A stretch of 64,000 bases of DNA. It comes from Paenibacillus sp. MMS18-CY102 (lineage in GTDB: Bacteria; Bacillota; Bacilli; Paenibacillales; Paenibacillaceae). Position numbers and translations under genes: made by a program. The stretch lies in NCBI RefSeq assembly GCF_009789195.1, contig NZ_WSTC01000009.1, positions 62,001 through 126,000 on the forward strand, given 5' to 3'. The notes under the pieces were generated by a model that had not been told where the DNA came from, ran no database searches, and was given only the letters and a program-made list of their open reading frames with translations. This document shows, in pieces, positions 23,839 through 33,824 of the stretch. Each line of letters starts with the position of its first letter. The first letter of the stretch is position 1.

Positions 23839-26622
23839 ATGGCACCGACTTATACCCCGATGATGCAACAATATTTGTCCATCAAGGAGCAAGCGAAGGA
23901 TGCGTTCCTCTTGTTCCGTCTCGGCGATTTTTATGAAATGTTTTTTGATGATGCAGTGCTAGCTTCACGTGAGCTTGAGATTACGTTAACGGGGCGGGAA
24001 GCAGGCGGAGCTGAACGGATTCCGATGTGTGGCGTGCCTTACCATTCCGCTGAAAACTATATCGCTCGCCTTATTGAAAAAGGCTATAAGGTTGCCATCT
24101 GCGAACAGGTGGAAGACCCTGCGGCAGCCAAAGGCGTCGTTCGCCGTGAGATCGTTCGCGTCGTTACGCCCGGCACGGTTATGGAATCGAAGTCGCTCGC
24201 AGATAAAGCGAATAACTTCATCGTAGGCGTTGCGGAGCAGGAGGGGCGAATCGGCTTTGCTGCATGCGACCTGTCGACAGGTGAGTTGTATGTTACATCG
24301 TTCGCAATGGGCGGCGTCGAGGCTGTCCTTGACGAGATAAACGTCTATCATCCTGCCGAGATCGTCGGGGATGAATCGTTGCTAGAGCAGTTGAAAGCCT
24401 ACGCAGCTAGCTGGCCGCGCCCGATCGTACTGACGCCGCGGGAGCCTATGGCATTGTCTGGCGTTGTGGAGCAGTTCGGCGAGCAGCCGCTGCAGGGGCT
24501 GGAGCAAGAACGTTTGCTCGTCATTGCAACCCTTACCGGCTACCTTGCCGATACACAAAAACGTTCCTTCGGCCATGTGCGGACGATTCGCCGTTATGAG
24601 CCGAACCAATATATGATTTTGGATCCGTTCACGCGCCGCAATCTCGAGCTGACGGAGACGGTCCGCGACCGGAGCAAGAAGGGCTCGCTCCTATGGCTGC
24701 TGGACCGAACGCAAACGTCAATGGGTGCAAGGCTGCTTCGCCGCTGGGTAGACAAGCCGTTGCTTAGCGTTGTTGCGATAGAAGAACGGCTGTCTGCGGT
24801 ATCTGCATTATTCCGCGATTTGATTTTGCGGGACGATGTTCGCCGAGAGCTTAGTGAAATTTATGATCTAGAGCGGCTTGTTGGCCGCGTGGCATTCGGC
24901 AGTGCAAACGGGCGAGACCTCAACGCATTGAAGTTATCGCTGCGCCGTGTGCCAGCGCTTGCCGCGCTGTGCGCAAGTTCAGGAGATGCGACGCTGCAAG
25001 CTTTGTTCGATGCTCTCGATGAATGCTCCGATATAGCGGATGCAATTGAGCGGGTGATCGTCGATGAGCCGCCTGTTTCCGTACGTGAGGGCGGCCTCAT
25101 TCGCTCGGGGACGGATGAGTATTTGGACCGGCTGCGGGAAGCTAGCACAGACGGCAAACGCTGGCTCGCAGAGCTTGAACGGTCGGAACGTGAAGCAACG
25201 GGGATCAAGTCGCTTAAGATCGGCTACAACAAAGTATTTGGCTATTATCTTGAAGTGTCCAAGGCGAACATCGCTGGGCTCCCAGAAGGCCGCTATGAAC
25301 GGAAGCAGACGCTTGCGAATGCTGAGCGTTATGTGACGCCGGAGCTGAAGGAAAAGGAACGGCTTATTCTCGAAGCGGAAGAGAAGATGGTTGATCTAGA
25401 GTACGAGCAGTTCGTTCAGCTACGCGAGCAGATTGCTGGCCAATTGAGCCGCCTGCAAAAGCTTGCGGAACGGATTGCTTCTCTTGATGCACTGCAATCG
25501 CTTGCTGCCATTAGTGCCGAGCGGCGTTTTGTTCGCCCAACGGTTACGGATGGCTTCGACATGTTCGTAGAGGATGGCCGACACCCGGTCGTAGAAGCCG
25601 TTATGGACGGCGCGCCGTTTATGGCTAACGGCACGCAGCTTTCGAAAGAAAGCCAGTCGATGCTCTTGATCACCGGACCTAATATGGCGGGCAAAAGTAC
25701 GTATATGCGGCAAGCTGCGTTACTTTGTGTCATGGCGCAGATTGGCTGCTTCGTGCCTGCTAAGTCGGCGACGTTGCCGCTTGTAGACCGGATATTCACG
25801 CGAATTGGCGCAGCCGATGATCTTGTCGGAGGGCAGAGCACGTTCATGGTCGAAATGAAAGATATTCAAGTCATGACCGAAAAGGCGTCTAGCCGCAGCC
25901 TCGTCATCATTGATGAGCTGGGACGGGGAACCTCAACGAACGAGGGCATGGCCATTGCGCAGGCGGTCATCGAATATGTCCATGATGAAATCGGCTGCAA
26001 AGCGCTCGTTTCGACCCATTTTCATGAATTGTCGCATCTGGAACAGTCGCTGCCTTCGTTATCTAACGCATGCATGGCCGTTCGCGAGGATGGGGACAAT
26101 GTTACATTTTTGCGAAAATTGGTTCCGGGAGCTGCGAGCTCAAGTTATGGCGTTTATTGCGCAAGGCTTGCCGGGCTGCCTGACTCCATTATCGGCAGGG
26201 CTTATTCGTTATTAGAAGAAGGCGATTCGACAGCTACGCTTTCAGAAAACAATGCACGTTCGCCGAAGGCGGTTCAAGATGGCGCAAGCGCGATGATGCG
26301 TACAATTGAGCAAGAGGCATTGCATGAGACAGCGGCAGCCTATGATGGACTGCTGGAAACAACGGAACAGCAGCCAACGTCTGCTGCCGTTGCGACTGAA
26401 CAAACGATAAGCGGCCCAATCGTACAGCTTTCGATTTTCGGGGATGAGCCTGCAGCACCAGCGGCGCCCGTGGAAAATCAGCAAGAAAGCAACAAGCGAA
26501 AGCTCTCGCCTAAGGCGGAACTCGTCTCCGAGCGATTGCGCAAGCTTGATGTGTTGAACATGACGCCGATGCAGGCGCTGCAATGGCTCAATGAAATGAA
26601 AATGAAGCTGAATGACCTTTAA
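23839..26622 (+). CDS. mutS: DNA mismatch repair protein MutS
   Basis: The 927-residue protein recognises mismatches and starts repair together with MutL. The mismatch-binding domain I has the Phe-x-Glu motif in 'LGDFYEMFFDDA'. The C-terminal ABC-type ATPase has Walker A 'GPNMAGKST' at 613-621, 'ELGRGTSTNEG' and 'STHFHEL'. A variable linker rich in Ala, Thr and Gln (about 800-890) precedes the C-terminal helices 'MTPMQALQWLNEMK'. It is longer than Bacillus MutS mainly by that linker. GGAGGGG precedes ATG 23839. mutL follows 57 bases later. Confidence 0.98.
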   Translation: MAPTYTPMMQQYLSIKEQAKDAFLLFRLGDFYEMFFDDAVLASRELEITLTGREAGGAERIPMCGVPYHSAENYIARLIEKGYKVAICEQVEDPAAAKGVVRREIVRVVTPGTVMESKSLADKANNFIVGVAEQEGRIGFAACDLSTGELYVTSFAMGGVEAVLDEINVYHPAEIVGDESLLEQLKAYAASWPRPIVLTPREPMALSGVVEQFGEQPLQGLEQERLLVIATLTGYLADTQKRSFGHVRTIRRYEPNQYMILDPFTRRNLELTETVRDRSKKGSLLWLLDRTQTSMGARLLRRWVDKPLLSVVAIEERLSAVSALFRDLILRDDVRRELSEIYDLERLVGRVAFGSANGRDLNALKLSLRRVPALAALCASSGDATLQALFDALDECSDIADAIERVIVDEPPVSVREGGLIRSGTDEYLDRLREASTDGKRWLAELERSEREATGIKSLKIGYNKVFGYYLEVSKANIAGLPEGRYERKQTLANAERYVTPELKEKERLILEAEEKMVDLEYEQFVQLREQIAGQLSRLQKLAERIASLDALQSLAAISAERRFVRPTVTDGFDMFVEDGRHPVVEAVMDGAPFMANGTQLSKESQSMLLITGPNMAGKSTYMRQAALLCVMAQIGCFVPAKSATLPLVDRIFTRIGAADDLVGGQSTFMVEMKDIQVMTEKASSRSLVIIDELGRGTSTNEGMAIAQAVIEYVHDEIGCKALVSTHFHELSHLEQSLPSLSNACMAVREDGDNVTFLRKLVPGAASSSYGVYCARLAGLPDSIIGRAYSLLEEGDSTATLSENNARSPKAVQDGASAMMRTIEQEALHETAAAYDGLLETTEQQPTSAAVATEQTISGPIVQLSIFGDEPAAPAAPVENQQESNKRKLSPKAELVSERLRKLDVLNMTPMQALQWLNEMKMKLNDL

Positions 26623-26679
26623 GATTAACGGATAGCACGTGTTTGGTTTGGAAGCATGCATGGCGAGGAGGAGTACGGG

Positions 26680-28827
26680 ATGGCGAACATACGTGTATTG
26701 GATGAACAGCTAGCTAACCAGATTGCAGCTGGCGAAGTTGTTGAGCGTCCGGCATCTGTCGTTAAGGAGCTAGTCGAAAATGCGGTTGACGCCGGTGCGA
26801 CGACGATTGATCTCACCATAGAGGAAGGTGGCTTAAACCTAATCCGGGTCATCGATAATGGCGCAGGCATCGAGCCTGACGAAATTGAAACGGCTTTCCA
26901 GCGGCATGCGACGAGCAAGCTGCTGTCCAGTGCGGATTTGTTTCGGATTGCTAGCCTCGGTTTCCGGGGCGAAGCATTGCCAAGTATCGCGGCTGTGTCA
27001 CGCGTAACGTGCATCTCTTCCCCGACGGCGGATGGGCTTGGCAAGCAATTGGTCATCGAAGGCGGCACAGTCCAGCAATCTGGGCCTGTTAGCGCTCCGC
27101 AAGGCACGGAAATGAGCGTTAGGGACCTGTTTTACAACACGCCCGCGCGTTTAAAGTATATGAAGTCGATTCAGACGGAGCTCGGCCATATTAGCGATTA
27201 TGTGAATCGGATCGCGCTTGCACATCCTGGCATAGCTTTCTCGTTGAAGCATAACGGCAATGAATTGCTGCGTACGCCAGGCACTGGCGACCGATTGCAA
27301 GTCATCGCTGCTGTGTACGGGACAAGTACGGCTAAGGCTATGTTGCCGGTCGAAGGCGAAACGCCCGATTACATGTTGAATGGCTATGTGTCCAAACCAG
27401 AGCTGACCCGTGCGAATCGCAATGCAATAACGGTGATCGTGAATGGACGATATATTCGAAGCTTTTCGGTTAACCAAGCGCTGCTGCAAGGCTACCATAC
27501 GTTGCTTCCCATTAACCGGTTCCCGCTTGTCACGCTTGAGATTGCGATGCATCCGTCCTTGCTGGACGTGAACGTCCATCCATCCAAAATGGAAGTTCGC
27601 TTCAGTAAAGAATCGGAACTAAGGGAGCTCATCGAGCAAGCGGTCCGCAAAACGTTGGGGCGTGACCGTTACATTCCAGAACCAGCTTCAGGGGACGACG
27701 AAGAGCGTTCGAAGCCTGTATATGTGCAGGAGCGAATTGCTTTTCATCGGCCGGAGCCGGGCTTCCCTTCTGCGTTGCGTGGCGGGGAATCGGTAATCGG
27801 ACGCACTGGGTTAGGGGCATCGCCTGGCGGAAAAGTTTCAAGCGGCAATGCTTCAAACTCAATAGGCAGCGGATCTTTCAGCTTGGGAGCAGGCAACTAT
27901 GGCTCATCGTGGCCGGCAGGCCGCTTAAATGGGCAGGGGGCACGCGATAATGTGCCTCCTGATGCAACGGAACGGCTTTATGCCAAGCCAACTGCATCTG
28001 CTGAGCCAAGCCAGGTGTTGCGTGAAACGCCTGGTGACGATGCTGATTTTTATGCGCCTGCGCCAGAAGAACAATCAACTGCAGAAGCGACGGCAGCGAA
28101 TTTGGCGACTTCACCGGGCTTAGCAGCATTTCAACAGTCGGAAGCAGTTACGGCAACGATGCCGAACCGCTTGGCAGACGATAGGCAGCTAACAGGATTG
28201 CCTCCTAGATTGGCTGTCGAACGTGACCCGGAGACGCCGCCTTTTCCCGAGCTATCATGGATCGGGCAACTGCACGGCACATATCTAATCGCGCAGAGCG
28301 AAGACGGGCTGTACATGATCGACCAGCACGCTGCGCATGAACGGATACATTACGAATACTATGTGGAGAGGTTCGGCAGGCCGCAGCAGGCTGCCCAGCA
28401 GTTGCTCGTGCCGATCACGCTGGAGCTGACAGCTGGAGAAGCAGCGCAACTCCATGATAAACTGGAGCTGCTCGCAGAAGTTGGCTTGGAGCTGGAAGCG
28501 TTCGGCACGAATACGTTTCTTGTGCGCGCCCATCCTGAATGGCTTCCAGCTGGGGATGAGCAGCCGATTATTGAAGAGATGATTGAGTGGGTGCTGCAGG
28601 AGCGGAAGAACGTCGATATTCAGAAGCTTCGGGAAAAATCCGCTATCATGTGCTCATGCAAAGCATCGATTAAAGCGAACCAGCGGCTGACGCGAGAAGA
28701 AGGCGAAGCGTTGATGGATCGGCTCGGCGCATGCGGGCAACCGTATACATGCCCTCATGGCCGCCCGATCGTCGTGCATATCTCGTCCTATCAATTGGAA
28801 AAAATGTTCAAACGGGTGATGTCATGA
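26680..28827 (+). CDS. mutL: DNA mismatch repair endonuclease MutL
   Basis: From ATG 26680 (GAGGAGGA upstream; the frame opens at 26656) the protein has 715 residues. The N-terminal GHKL ATPase is canonical: 'LANQIAAGEVVERPASV', 'ELVENAVDAGA', 'GFRGEALPSI'. A Gly/Ser/Ala-rich linker runs from about 345 to 520. The C-terminal dimerisation domain contains the endonuclease motif 'DQHAAHERIHYE', plus 'ACKASIKANQRL'-type and 'CPHGRPIVV' metal-site motifs, so it is a nicking MutL as expected in an organism without MutH. The stop overlaps the next gene by 4 bases. Confidence 0.98.
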   Translation: MANIRVLDEQLANQIAAGEVVERPASVVKELVENAVDAGATTIDLTIEEGGLNLIRVIDNGAGIEPDEIETAFQRHATSKLLSSADLFRIASLGFRGEALPSIAAVSRVTCISSPTADGLGKQLVIEGGTVQQSGPVSAPQGTEMSVRDLFYNTPARLKYMKSIQTELGHISDYVNRIALAHPGIAFSLKHNGNELLRTPGTGDRLQVIAAVYGTSTAKAMLPVEGETPDYMLNGYVSKPELTRANRNAITVIVNGRYIRSFSVNQALLQGYHTLLPINRFPLVTLEIAMHPSLLDVNVHPSKMEVRFSKESELRELIEQAVRKTLGRDRYIPEPASGDDEERSKPVYVQERIAFHRPEPGFPSALRGGESVIGRTGLGASPGGKVSSGNASNSIGSGSFSLGAGNYGSSWPAGRLNGQGARDNVPPDATERLYAKPTASAEPSQVLRETPGDDADFYAPAPEEQSTAEATAANLATSPGLAAFQQSEAVTATMPNRLADDRQLTGLPPRLAVERDPETPPFPELSWIGQLHGTYLIAQSEDGLYMIDQHAAHERIHYEYYVERFGRPQQAAQQLLVPITLELTAGEAAQLHDKLELLAEVGLELEAFGTNTFLVRAHPEWLPAGDEQPIIEEMIEWVLQERKNVDIQKLREKSAIMCSCKASIKANQRLTREEGEALMDRLGACGQPYTCPHGRPIVVHISSYQLEKMFKRVMS

Positions 28828-29618
28828 TTGTAACGACGGCTTCTAAGCCATCAGAGACGTCCTTGGCGAAAGCGAGGGCGCTGGCAGAGGAACTGTCGGG
28901 CCGGTTTCTGCTTCGCCGGGGGCGTACGTTAAGCCAACTGATAGATGATAACAAGGAGAACCGCCTGCTGGTCGTATTGGAGAATGAAGTCCGATTCTAC
29001 GAAGGGGCAACGTCTGGACAGCCGCTATATTATCATCCCAGTATGGCGTTTGTGCGTGTGAAGCGGCTGCTGCGAGGCGAGCCAGATCCGTTGATTGAGC
29101 TGTCAGGATGTGCTCCCGGCGATTCGGTCGTGGATTGTACAGCTGGCATGTGTGCGGATTCGCTCGTCTTTTCAGTTGCAGTCGGCGCTGAGGGTACGAT
29201 AACGGCGCTGGAAAGCGAGCCTGTCCTATATGCGGTCATTCGCGAGGGCTTGCAAAGCTATAAATCAGGGCTTCCTGATGCGGATGACGCGATGCGGCGA
29301 ATCACGATGCGGCTAGCGAATCACACGGAATACTTGTCCCAACTGCCGGATAAGAGTGTAGATATCGTCTATTTTGACCCGATGTTTCAGGAGGCGATCG
29401 AGGAGTCTAGCGCAATCGGGCCGCTTCGCGCGCTTGCGAACTACAATCCCTTATCCAGCGAAGCTGTGGAGCAAGCCAAGCGGGTAGCGCGCAAATGCGT
29501 GATGCTAAAGGAACAGAAGGATTGTGCAGAGTTCGAGCGGCTAGGCTTCACGCGCTGCAAAACAAAGAAAACATCGAAAATTACGTACGGAGTGATTCGA
29601 GTTGACGCAGGACAATAA
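28824..29618 (+). CDS. RsmJ-like class I SAM-dependent methyltransferase
   Basis: From ATG 28824, which overlaps the mutL stop as ATGA, the protein has 264 residues. The SAM site reads 'SVVDCTAGMCADSLVFSVAVG' in the Rossmann core, and 'VYFDPMFQ' resembles the DPMFP catalytic loop of RsmJ, the enzyme that methylates G1516 of 16S rRNA in enterobacteria. Gram-positive relatives are uncharacterised and may modify another RNA or protein. Tight coupling to mutL upstream and a 17-base overlap with miaA downstream place it in the mutS-mutL-miaA-hfq transcript. Confidence 0.8.
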   Translation: MIVTTASKPSETSLAKARALAEELSGRFLLRRGRTLSQLIDDNKENRLLVVLENEVRFYEGATSGQPLYYHPSMAFVRVKRLLRGEPDPLIELSGCAPGDSVVDCTAGMCADSLVFSVAVGAEGTITALESEPVLYAVIREGLQSYKSGLPDADDAMRRITMRLANHTEYLSQLPDKSVDIVYFDPMFQEAIEESSAIGPLRALANYNPLSSEAVEQAKRVARKCVMLKEQKDCAEFERLGFTRCKTKKTSKITYGVIRVDAGQ

Positions 29619-30651
29619 CGCCGCAGCATCATCGAGCGAGACAGTGAGCCAATCAGGTCGCGGCGAAGGCAAGCCTAAGCTGCTAGTGCTTATAGGGCCA
29701 ACAGCGGTTGGCAAAACGCAATTAAGCCTGGACATTGCTAAAGCTTACAATTGCGAGATTATTTCTGGCGACTCTATGCAGGTATATCGAGGCATGGATA
29801 TCGGAACAGCAAAAATAATGCCCGACGAGCGGCAAGGGATCGTCCATCATTTGATTGACATTCGCGAGCCGGACGAGCCCTATTCGACAGCTGATTTTCA
29901 AGCGGAGTGCCAGCGCCTTATTCAGGAGATCACAGCACGCGGCAAGCTGCCTTTTATCGTTGGAGGCACCGGGTTATATGTAGAGTCCGTTTGCTATGGT
30001 TTCGAGTTTGCGGAGAGCGGGTCGGATCCTGCGTTTCGAATGGAGCTAGAACAGTTTGCCGAGGAGCAAGGCGCCGAGGCGCTTCATGCCAAGCTTGCGG
30101 AGGCTGATCCCGAATCAGCTGAGCGGTTGCATCCTAATGATCGCAGGCGCATTATCCGTGCGTTAGAGATCTATAAGCTGACTGGCGAGAAAATGTCCGA
30201 GCAGCTCGGCCGCCAGACCAAAACCTCGCCTTATGACTTGTGCATCATCGGTTTAAACATGGATCGCCAGAAGCTTTATGCGCGCATCAATGCCCGAATC
30301 GATTTGATGATGGAGCAAGGGCTTGAAGCGGAGGCGCGGCGCATTATTGAAACAGGCATCGCCCATGATGCTGTATCGATGCAAGGGCTTGGCTATAAAG
30401 AGTTTTTGCCCTATTTGGCAGGGGAATGCTCGTTAGCGGAATCTGTCGAATTGTTGAAGCGGGATACAAGGCGGTTTGCCAAACGGCAACTATCGTGGTT
30501 CCGCCATATGAAGGATATTGCGTGGGTAGAGTCCGATGAAAATTTTCACAACAAAATAGCAGCAGTTCATGATATAATAGCAGGAAAGATCGGGGTACGA
30601 ATTGAATATACTTCTAATCAATCTTTTTTAGACGGGGGTAACGGCCAATGA
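29602..30651 (+). CDS. miaA: tRNA dimethylallyltransferase MiaA
   Basis: A 349-residue enzyme that adds dimethylallyl from DMAPP to A37 of tRNAs reading UNN codons. The P-loop is '[11 protein letters not shown]', followed by '[16 protein letters not shown]' with the catalytic Asp, '[14 protein letters not shown]' and 'VGGTGLYV'. '[12 protein letters not shown]' and '[10 protein letters not shown]' end the fold. The start is TTG 29602 with GGAG upstream, inside the 3' end of the methyltransferase gene. A Gln/Ser-rich stretch of about 28 residues precedes the conserved core. The stop overlaps hfq by 4 bases. Confidence 0.96.
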   Translation: MTQDNNAAASSSETVSQSGRGEGKPKLLVLIGPTAVGKTQLSLDIAKAYNCEIISGDSMQVYRGMDIGTAKIMPDERQGIVHHLIDIREPDEPYSTADFQAECQRLIQEITARGKLPFIVGGTGLYVESVCYGFEFAESGSDPAFRMELEQFAEEQGAEALHAKLAEADPESAERLHPNDRRRIIRALEIYKLTGEKMSEQLGRQTKTSPYDLCIIGLNMDRQKLYARINARIDLMMEQGLEAEARRIIETGIAHDAVSMQGLGYKEFLPYLAGECSLAESVELLKRDTRRFAKRQLSWFRHMKDIAWVESDENFHNKIAAVHDIIAGKIGVRIEYTSNQSFLDGGNGQ

Positions 30652-30887
30652 ACAAAACCATTAACATTCAGGATACGTTTTTGAACCAGCTGCGCAAGGA
30701 CAGCGTCCCGGTAACGGTCTATTTAACGAACGGCTTCCAAATTCGTGGCGTCATCAAAGCGTTCGATAATTTTACGATCGTCATCGATAGCGAAGGCCGT
30801 CAACAAATGGTCTACAAGCATGCGATCTCGACGTTTACCCCACAACGTAATGTTTCACTGATGCAAGATCACTCCAACGATCATTAA
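30648..30887 (+). CDS. hfq: RNA chaperone Hfq
   Basis: A 79-residue Sm-like protein forming a hexameric ring that binds small RNAs and poly-A or A-rich sequences. '[36 protein letters not shown]' covers the Sm1 motif in parts and 'YKHAISTF' is the Sm2 motif. The C-terminus is short and ends His-rich (QDHSNDH), as in Bacillus. It directly follows miaA with an ATGA overlap, the standard miaA-hfq order, and a terminator stands at 30955-30988. Confidence 0.97.
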   Translation: MNKTINIQDTFLNQLRKDSVPVTVYLTNGFQIRGVIKAFDNFTIVIDSEGRQQMVYKHAISTFTPQRNVSLMQDHSNDH

Positions 30888-30954
30888 TAGAGGCTGTTCA
30901 GGCAAGATGAAACCTTCATCCGGACCAATTCGTCTATCAGAATAGCGGCATGAA

Positions 30955-30988
30955 TGAACAACCCGCTCTTAGAGTGGGTTGTTCTTTT
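30955..30988 (+). terminator. Terminator of the mutS-to-hfq run
   Basis: GAACAACCCGCTC and GAGTGGGTTGTTC form a near-perfect stem (30955-30967 with 30971-30984) followed by TTTT. Confidence 0.75.
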
Positions 30989-31044
30989 CATTTGCGGGTA
31001 ATGATACGCATAGATAAAGATTTGTATAGGAGGGAGTCATCACC

Positions 31045-33750
31045 ATGACGGAGGAACAACCACGAACTAGGCAAAGTAAAGCCAAGAAACCAAGAAAGAA
31101 GAAACGGTTATCATCCAAGAAAGTGTTTCTTATTTTGTTTTTTACAGCTGCACTTGCAGTCGTGTGCGGCATTATCGGGTATTTATTTATTATTTTGAAT
31201 GGCGAGCGCATCTTGACCGCTAACCAAGAAAAGTTGATTTTGCCCGAAGCTTCCCACGTCTATGATAAGAACAATAACGAAATTGCTTCGTTATACAATG
31301 TGAATGATGCACGTGAGAACATTGAGCTTTCCCAAATTCCGAAGACGCTGCAAAATGCGTTCATTGCAACTGAGGACCAACGGTTTTATCAGCACTCGGG
31401 TATTGATTTCTTCTCGATCGGCCGGGCGATTGTGAAAGACGTCGTCGCTAGAAGCGCGGTAGAGGGCGGCAGTACGCTTACACAGCAGTTGGCCAAAAAC
31501 ATTTTCTTGTCGGCTGATAAAACGTTCTTCCGCAAAGCGACAGAGGCTTCAATCGCCATTGCGCTAGAGAACAATAAGACCAAGGACGAAATATTGGAAA
31601 TGTATTTGAACCGGATCTACTTCGGCAAAGGCATGTATGGCATTAAGCAGGCGTCCGAGTATTATTTTGGCGTTGAGCCGAAGGATCTGAAATTATGGCA
31701 GATGGCGACGTTGGCAGGGATGCCGAAGGCGCCTAACCGTTACAATCCAATTAATGATCCTGATGCGTCCAAAACACGCCGCGGCGTTGTGCTGAAGCTA
31801 ATGCTGGACCAAGGGTATATTACGCAGGCTGAGAAAGACGAAGCAGCGGCAGCGGAATATAAGCCATCGATGATGAATAAGCAGGCGAATCCGCAGCTGT
31901 ATCCTGCATTCGTCGATTATATTATTGATGAAGCGGTTGAGAAGAGCGGCATTAGTGAAGAGGAGCTGCGGATCGGCGGCTACAAAATCCATACGACGCT
32001 CAATCCGGTCGCCCAGAAAGTGGTAGAAAAAGAATTTTCGGATGATGATAACTTTGAGAAGAGTGTTGACGATATAAAAGTGCAGGGCTCTATGATGATA
32101 TTGGACCATCGCAATGGCGAGATTCAAGCGATTGCAGGCGGCCGGGACTACGAGAAAAATTCGTGGAATCGCGTCACCAAGCAAAGGCAGCCAGGCTCAT
32201 CATTTAAGCCGATCTCTGCCTATGGCCCAGCGCTGGAATCAGGCGAATTTACGCCGAATTCGACTTTGCGTGACGATAAGCAATGCTTCGGCAAATATTG
32301 CCCGACTGACTCTAATAAAGTGAAATATATCGGTGCAGTTAGCATGAAGCAAGCAATTAAAGAGTCCCGTAACTTGCCAGCGGTCTGGATGCTGAATCAG
32401 ATCGGCATCGATAAAGGGCTGGATTTCGCCAAGAAGCTAGGCTTCGAGCTTAGCGACCAAGACCGCAACTTAGCCATTGCATTAGGCGGGTTGACCAATG
32501 GCGTATCGCCAGAACAGATGGCAACGGCCTATAGCGTATTTGCGAACGAAGGCAAGAGTGTGGATCCGCATTCTGTCACGAGCATTGACAATAAAAATGA
32601 CGATCCTGTCTACACGTATCATGAACCGAAAGCAAAGCAGCTGATTAAAGAGTCGACGGCGTCTGGCTTAACTGAGATTATGTCCGGCGTAACCGAACAA
32701 GGCGGCACAGGCACGAAAGCGCGTCTGGATCGTCCGGTCGCAGGCAAGACAGGCACGACACAGCACGGCGTCAAAGGGCTTAAATCGAGTGCCAACCGTG
32801 ATGTCTGGTTCGTAGGATATACACCTGAATGGACAGCAGCCGTCTGGATGGGTTACGATAAGACGGACAAGGATCATTTGCTCACGAAGAGCAGCGGCCA
32901 GGCAGCGGCGCTATTCGGCAAAATCATGTCCGAAGCGATGAAGGATGTGCCTCGGGATAGCTTCCATAAAGTTGAACAAGAAGAGCCTGAGGAAACGGCT
33001 AAAGAGCTTAAGCAAGTGGCTGGTTTATCCGCCCAGTATGATGCCAACACTCATACGGCTAAGTTGATCTGGCAGCCTGCTGCTGGCGAAAACCTCGTAT
33101 ACCGCGTATATCGGAAAGAGACGAGCGAAGCTGATTTTACACGTTTATTAGATGTCGCATCAGGCTCTTCTGCTGAGGATATGGGCGTAGCGCCAGGATT
33201 ATCGTACCAGTATTATGTGACTGCGTATGATGCAGCTACGGATACGGAAAGCACGCCTTCCGCAGCAGTTGCACTCGTTGTTCCGCCGGAGGAACTAGAG
33301 CCTATGGAGCCTGTTGAGCCAACGACGCCAGTTGAGCCGCCTACAGATGGTAATGAAGGCGGAGATGGCGGTGCTACCCCTGGCGATTCGGGGAACAACG
33401 GTTCGGGTAACGGCCAAGGCAATGGGAATGGACAAGGCAATAACGGCAACGGCAACGGTATTGGAAATGGAAACAACGGGAATTCGAGCGGCACTGGCAA
33501 TAACACGGGTACGGGCAATAACAACAGCAATTCTGGAAATTCGAATAGCAGTGAAGCAGGAACAGGAAACAACAGCGGGCAAGGGGACACTTCTGGCACC
33601 ACCAATGGCAATGCTGGCGGGGAATCTACAGGTGGCAACGCTGGTGCGGTTAACGGGGGGACTGCTGGCCAAGATACGCCAGCGACAAGCAGCAATGGCG
33701 ATGAGAATGTAACGCCGCTCGTGCCAGATCCACTTGTTCCAACCCCTTAG
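31045..33750 (+). CDS. Class A penicillin-binding protein with FN3 domain and Gly/Asn-rich tail
   Basis: The 901-residue bifunctional enzyme makes and cross-links peptidoglycan. A basic cytoplasmic start is followed by a membrane helix (about 27-51). The GT51 domain has 'ATEDQRFYQHSG' with catalytic Glu110 and 'GGSTLTQQLAKN'. The transpeptidase has the SxxK motif with Ser385 ('PGSSFKP'), SRN in 'KESRNLPA' and KTGTT from Lys568. A fibronectin type III-like domain (about 655-740, 'YRVYRKE') follows, then a PVEP-type spacer and about 110 residues dominated by Gly, Asn and Ser with repeated GNGxGN units. It is the PonA/PBP1 type of Bacillales. GGAGGG precedes the ATG. Confidence 0.95.
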   Translation: MTEEQPRTRQSKAKKPRKKKRLSSKKVFLILFFTAALAVVCGIIGYLFIILNGERILTANQEKLILPEASHVYDKNNNEIASLYNVNDARENIELSQIPKTLQNAFIATEDQRFYQHSGIDFFSIGRAIVKDVVARSAVEGGSTLTQQLAKNIFLSADKTFFRKATEASIAIALENNKTKDEILEMYLNRIYFGKGMYGIKQASEYYFGVEPKDLKLWQMATLAGMPKAPNRYNPINDPDASKTRRGVVLKLMLDQGYITQAEKDEAAAAEYKPSMMNKQANPQLYPAFVDYIIDEAVEKSGISEEELRIGGYKIHTTLNPVAQKVVEKEFSDDDNFEKSVDDIKVQGSMMILDHRNGEIQAIAGGRDYEKNSWNRVTKQRQPGSSFKPISAYGPALESGEFTPNSTLRDDKQCFGKYCPTDSNKVKYIGAVSMKQAIKESRNLPAVWMLNQIGIDKGLDFAKKLGFELSDQDRNLAIALGGLTNGVSPEQMATAYSVFANEGKSVDPHSVTSIDNKNDDPVYTYHEPKAKQLIKESTASGLTEIMSGVTEQGGTGTKARLDRPVAGKTGTTQHGVKGLKSSANRDVWFVGYTPEWTAAVWMGYDKTDKDHLLTKSSGQAAALFGKIMSEAMKDVPRDSFHKVEQEEPEETAKELKQVAGLSAQYDANTHTAKLIWQPAAGENLVYRVYRKETSEADFTRLLDVASGSSAEDMGVAPGLSYQYYVTAYDAATDTESTPSAAVALVVPPEELEPMEPVEPTTPVEPPTDGNEGGDGGATPGDSGNNGSGNGQGNGNGQGNNGNGNGIGNGNNGNSSGTGNNTGTGNNNSNSGNSNSSEAGTGNNSGQGDTSGTTNGNAGGESTGGNAGAVNGGTAGQDTPATSSNGDENVTPLVPDPLVPTP

Positions 33751-33824
33751 GCGGCTACGCGCTCGGCTGTCCGGTTCCGGCTGACCATACAAGTCTGAAT
33801 GACTGGAGAGGCGAGGGTTAACCG

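Noticed and set aside
33213-33695. Pro/Leu-rich minus-strand frame opposite the PBP tail
   Set aside because: Its low-complexity composition is the direct complement of the Gly/Asn-rich coding repeat.
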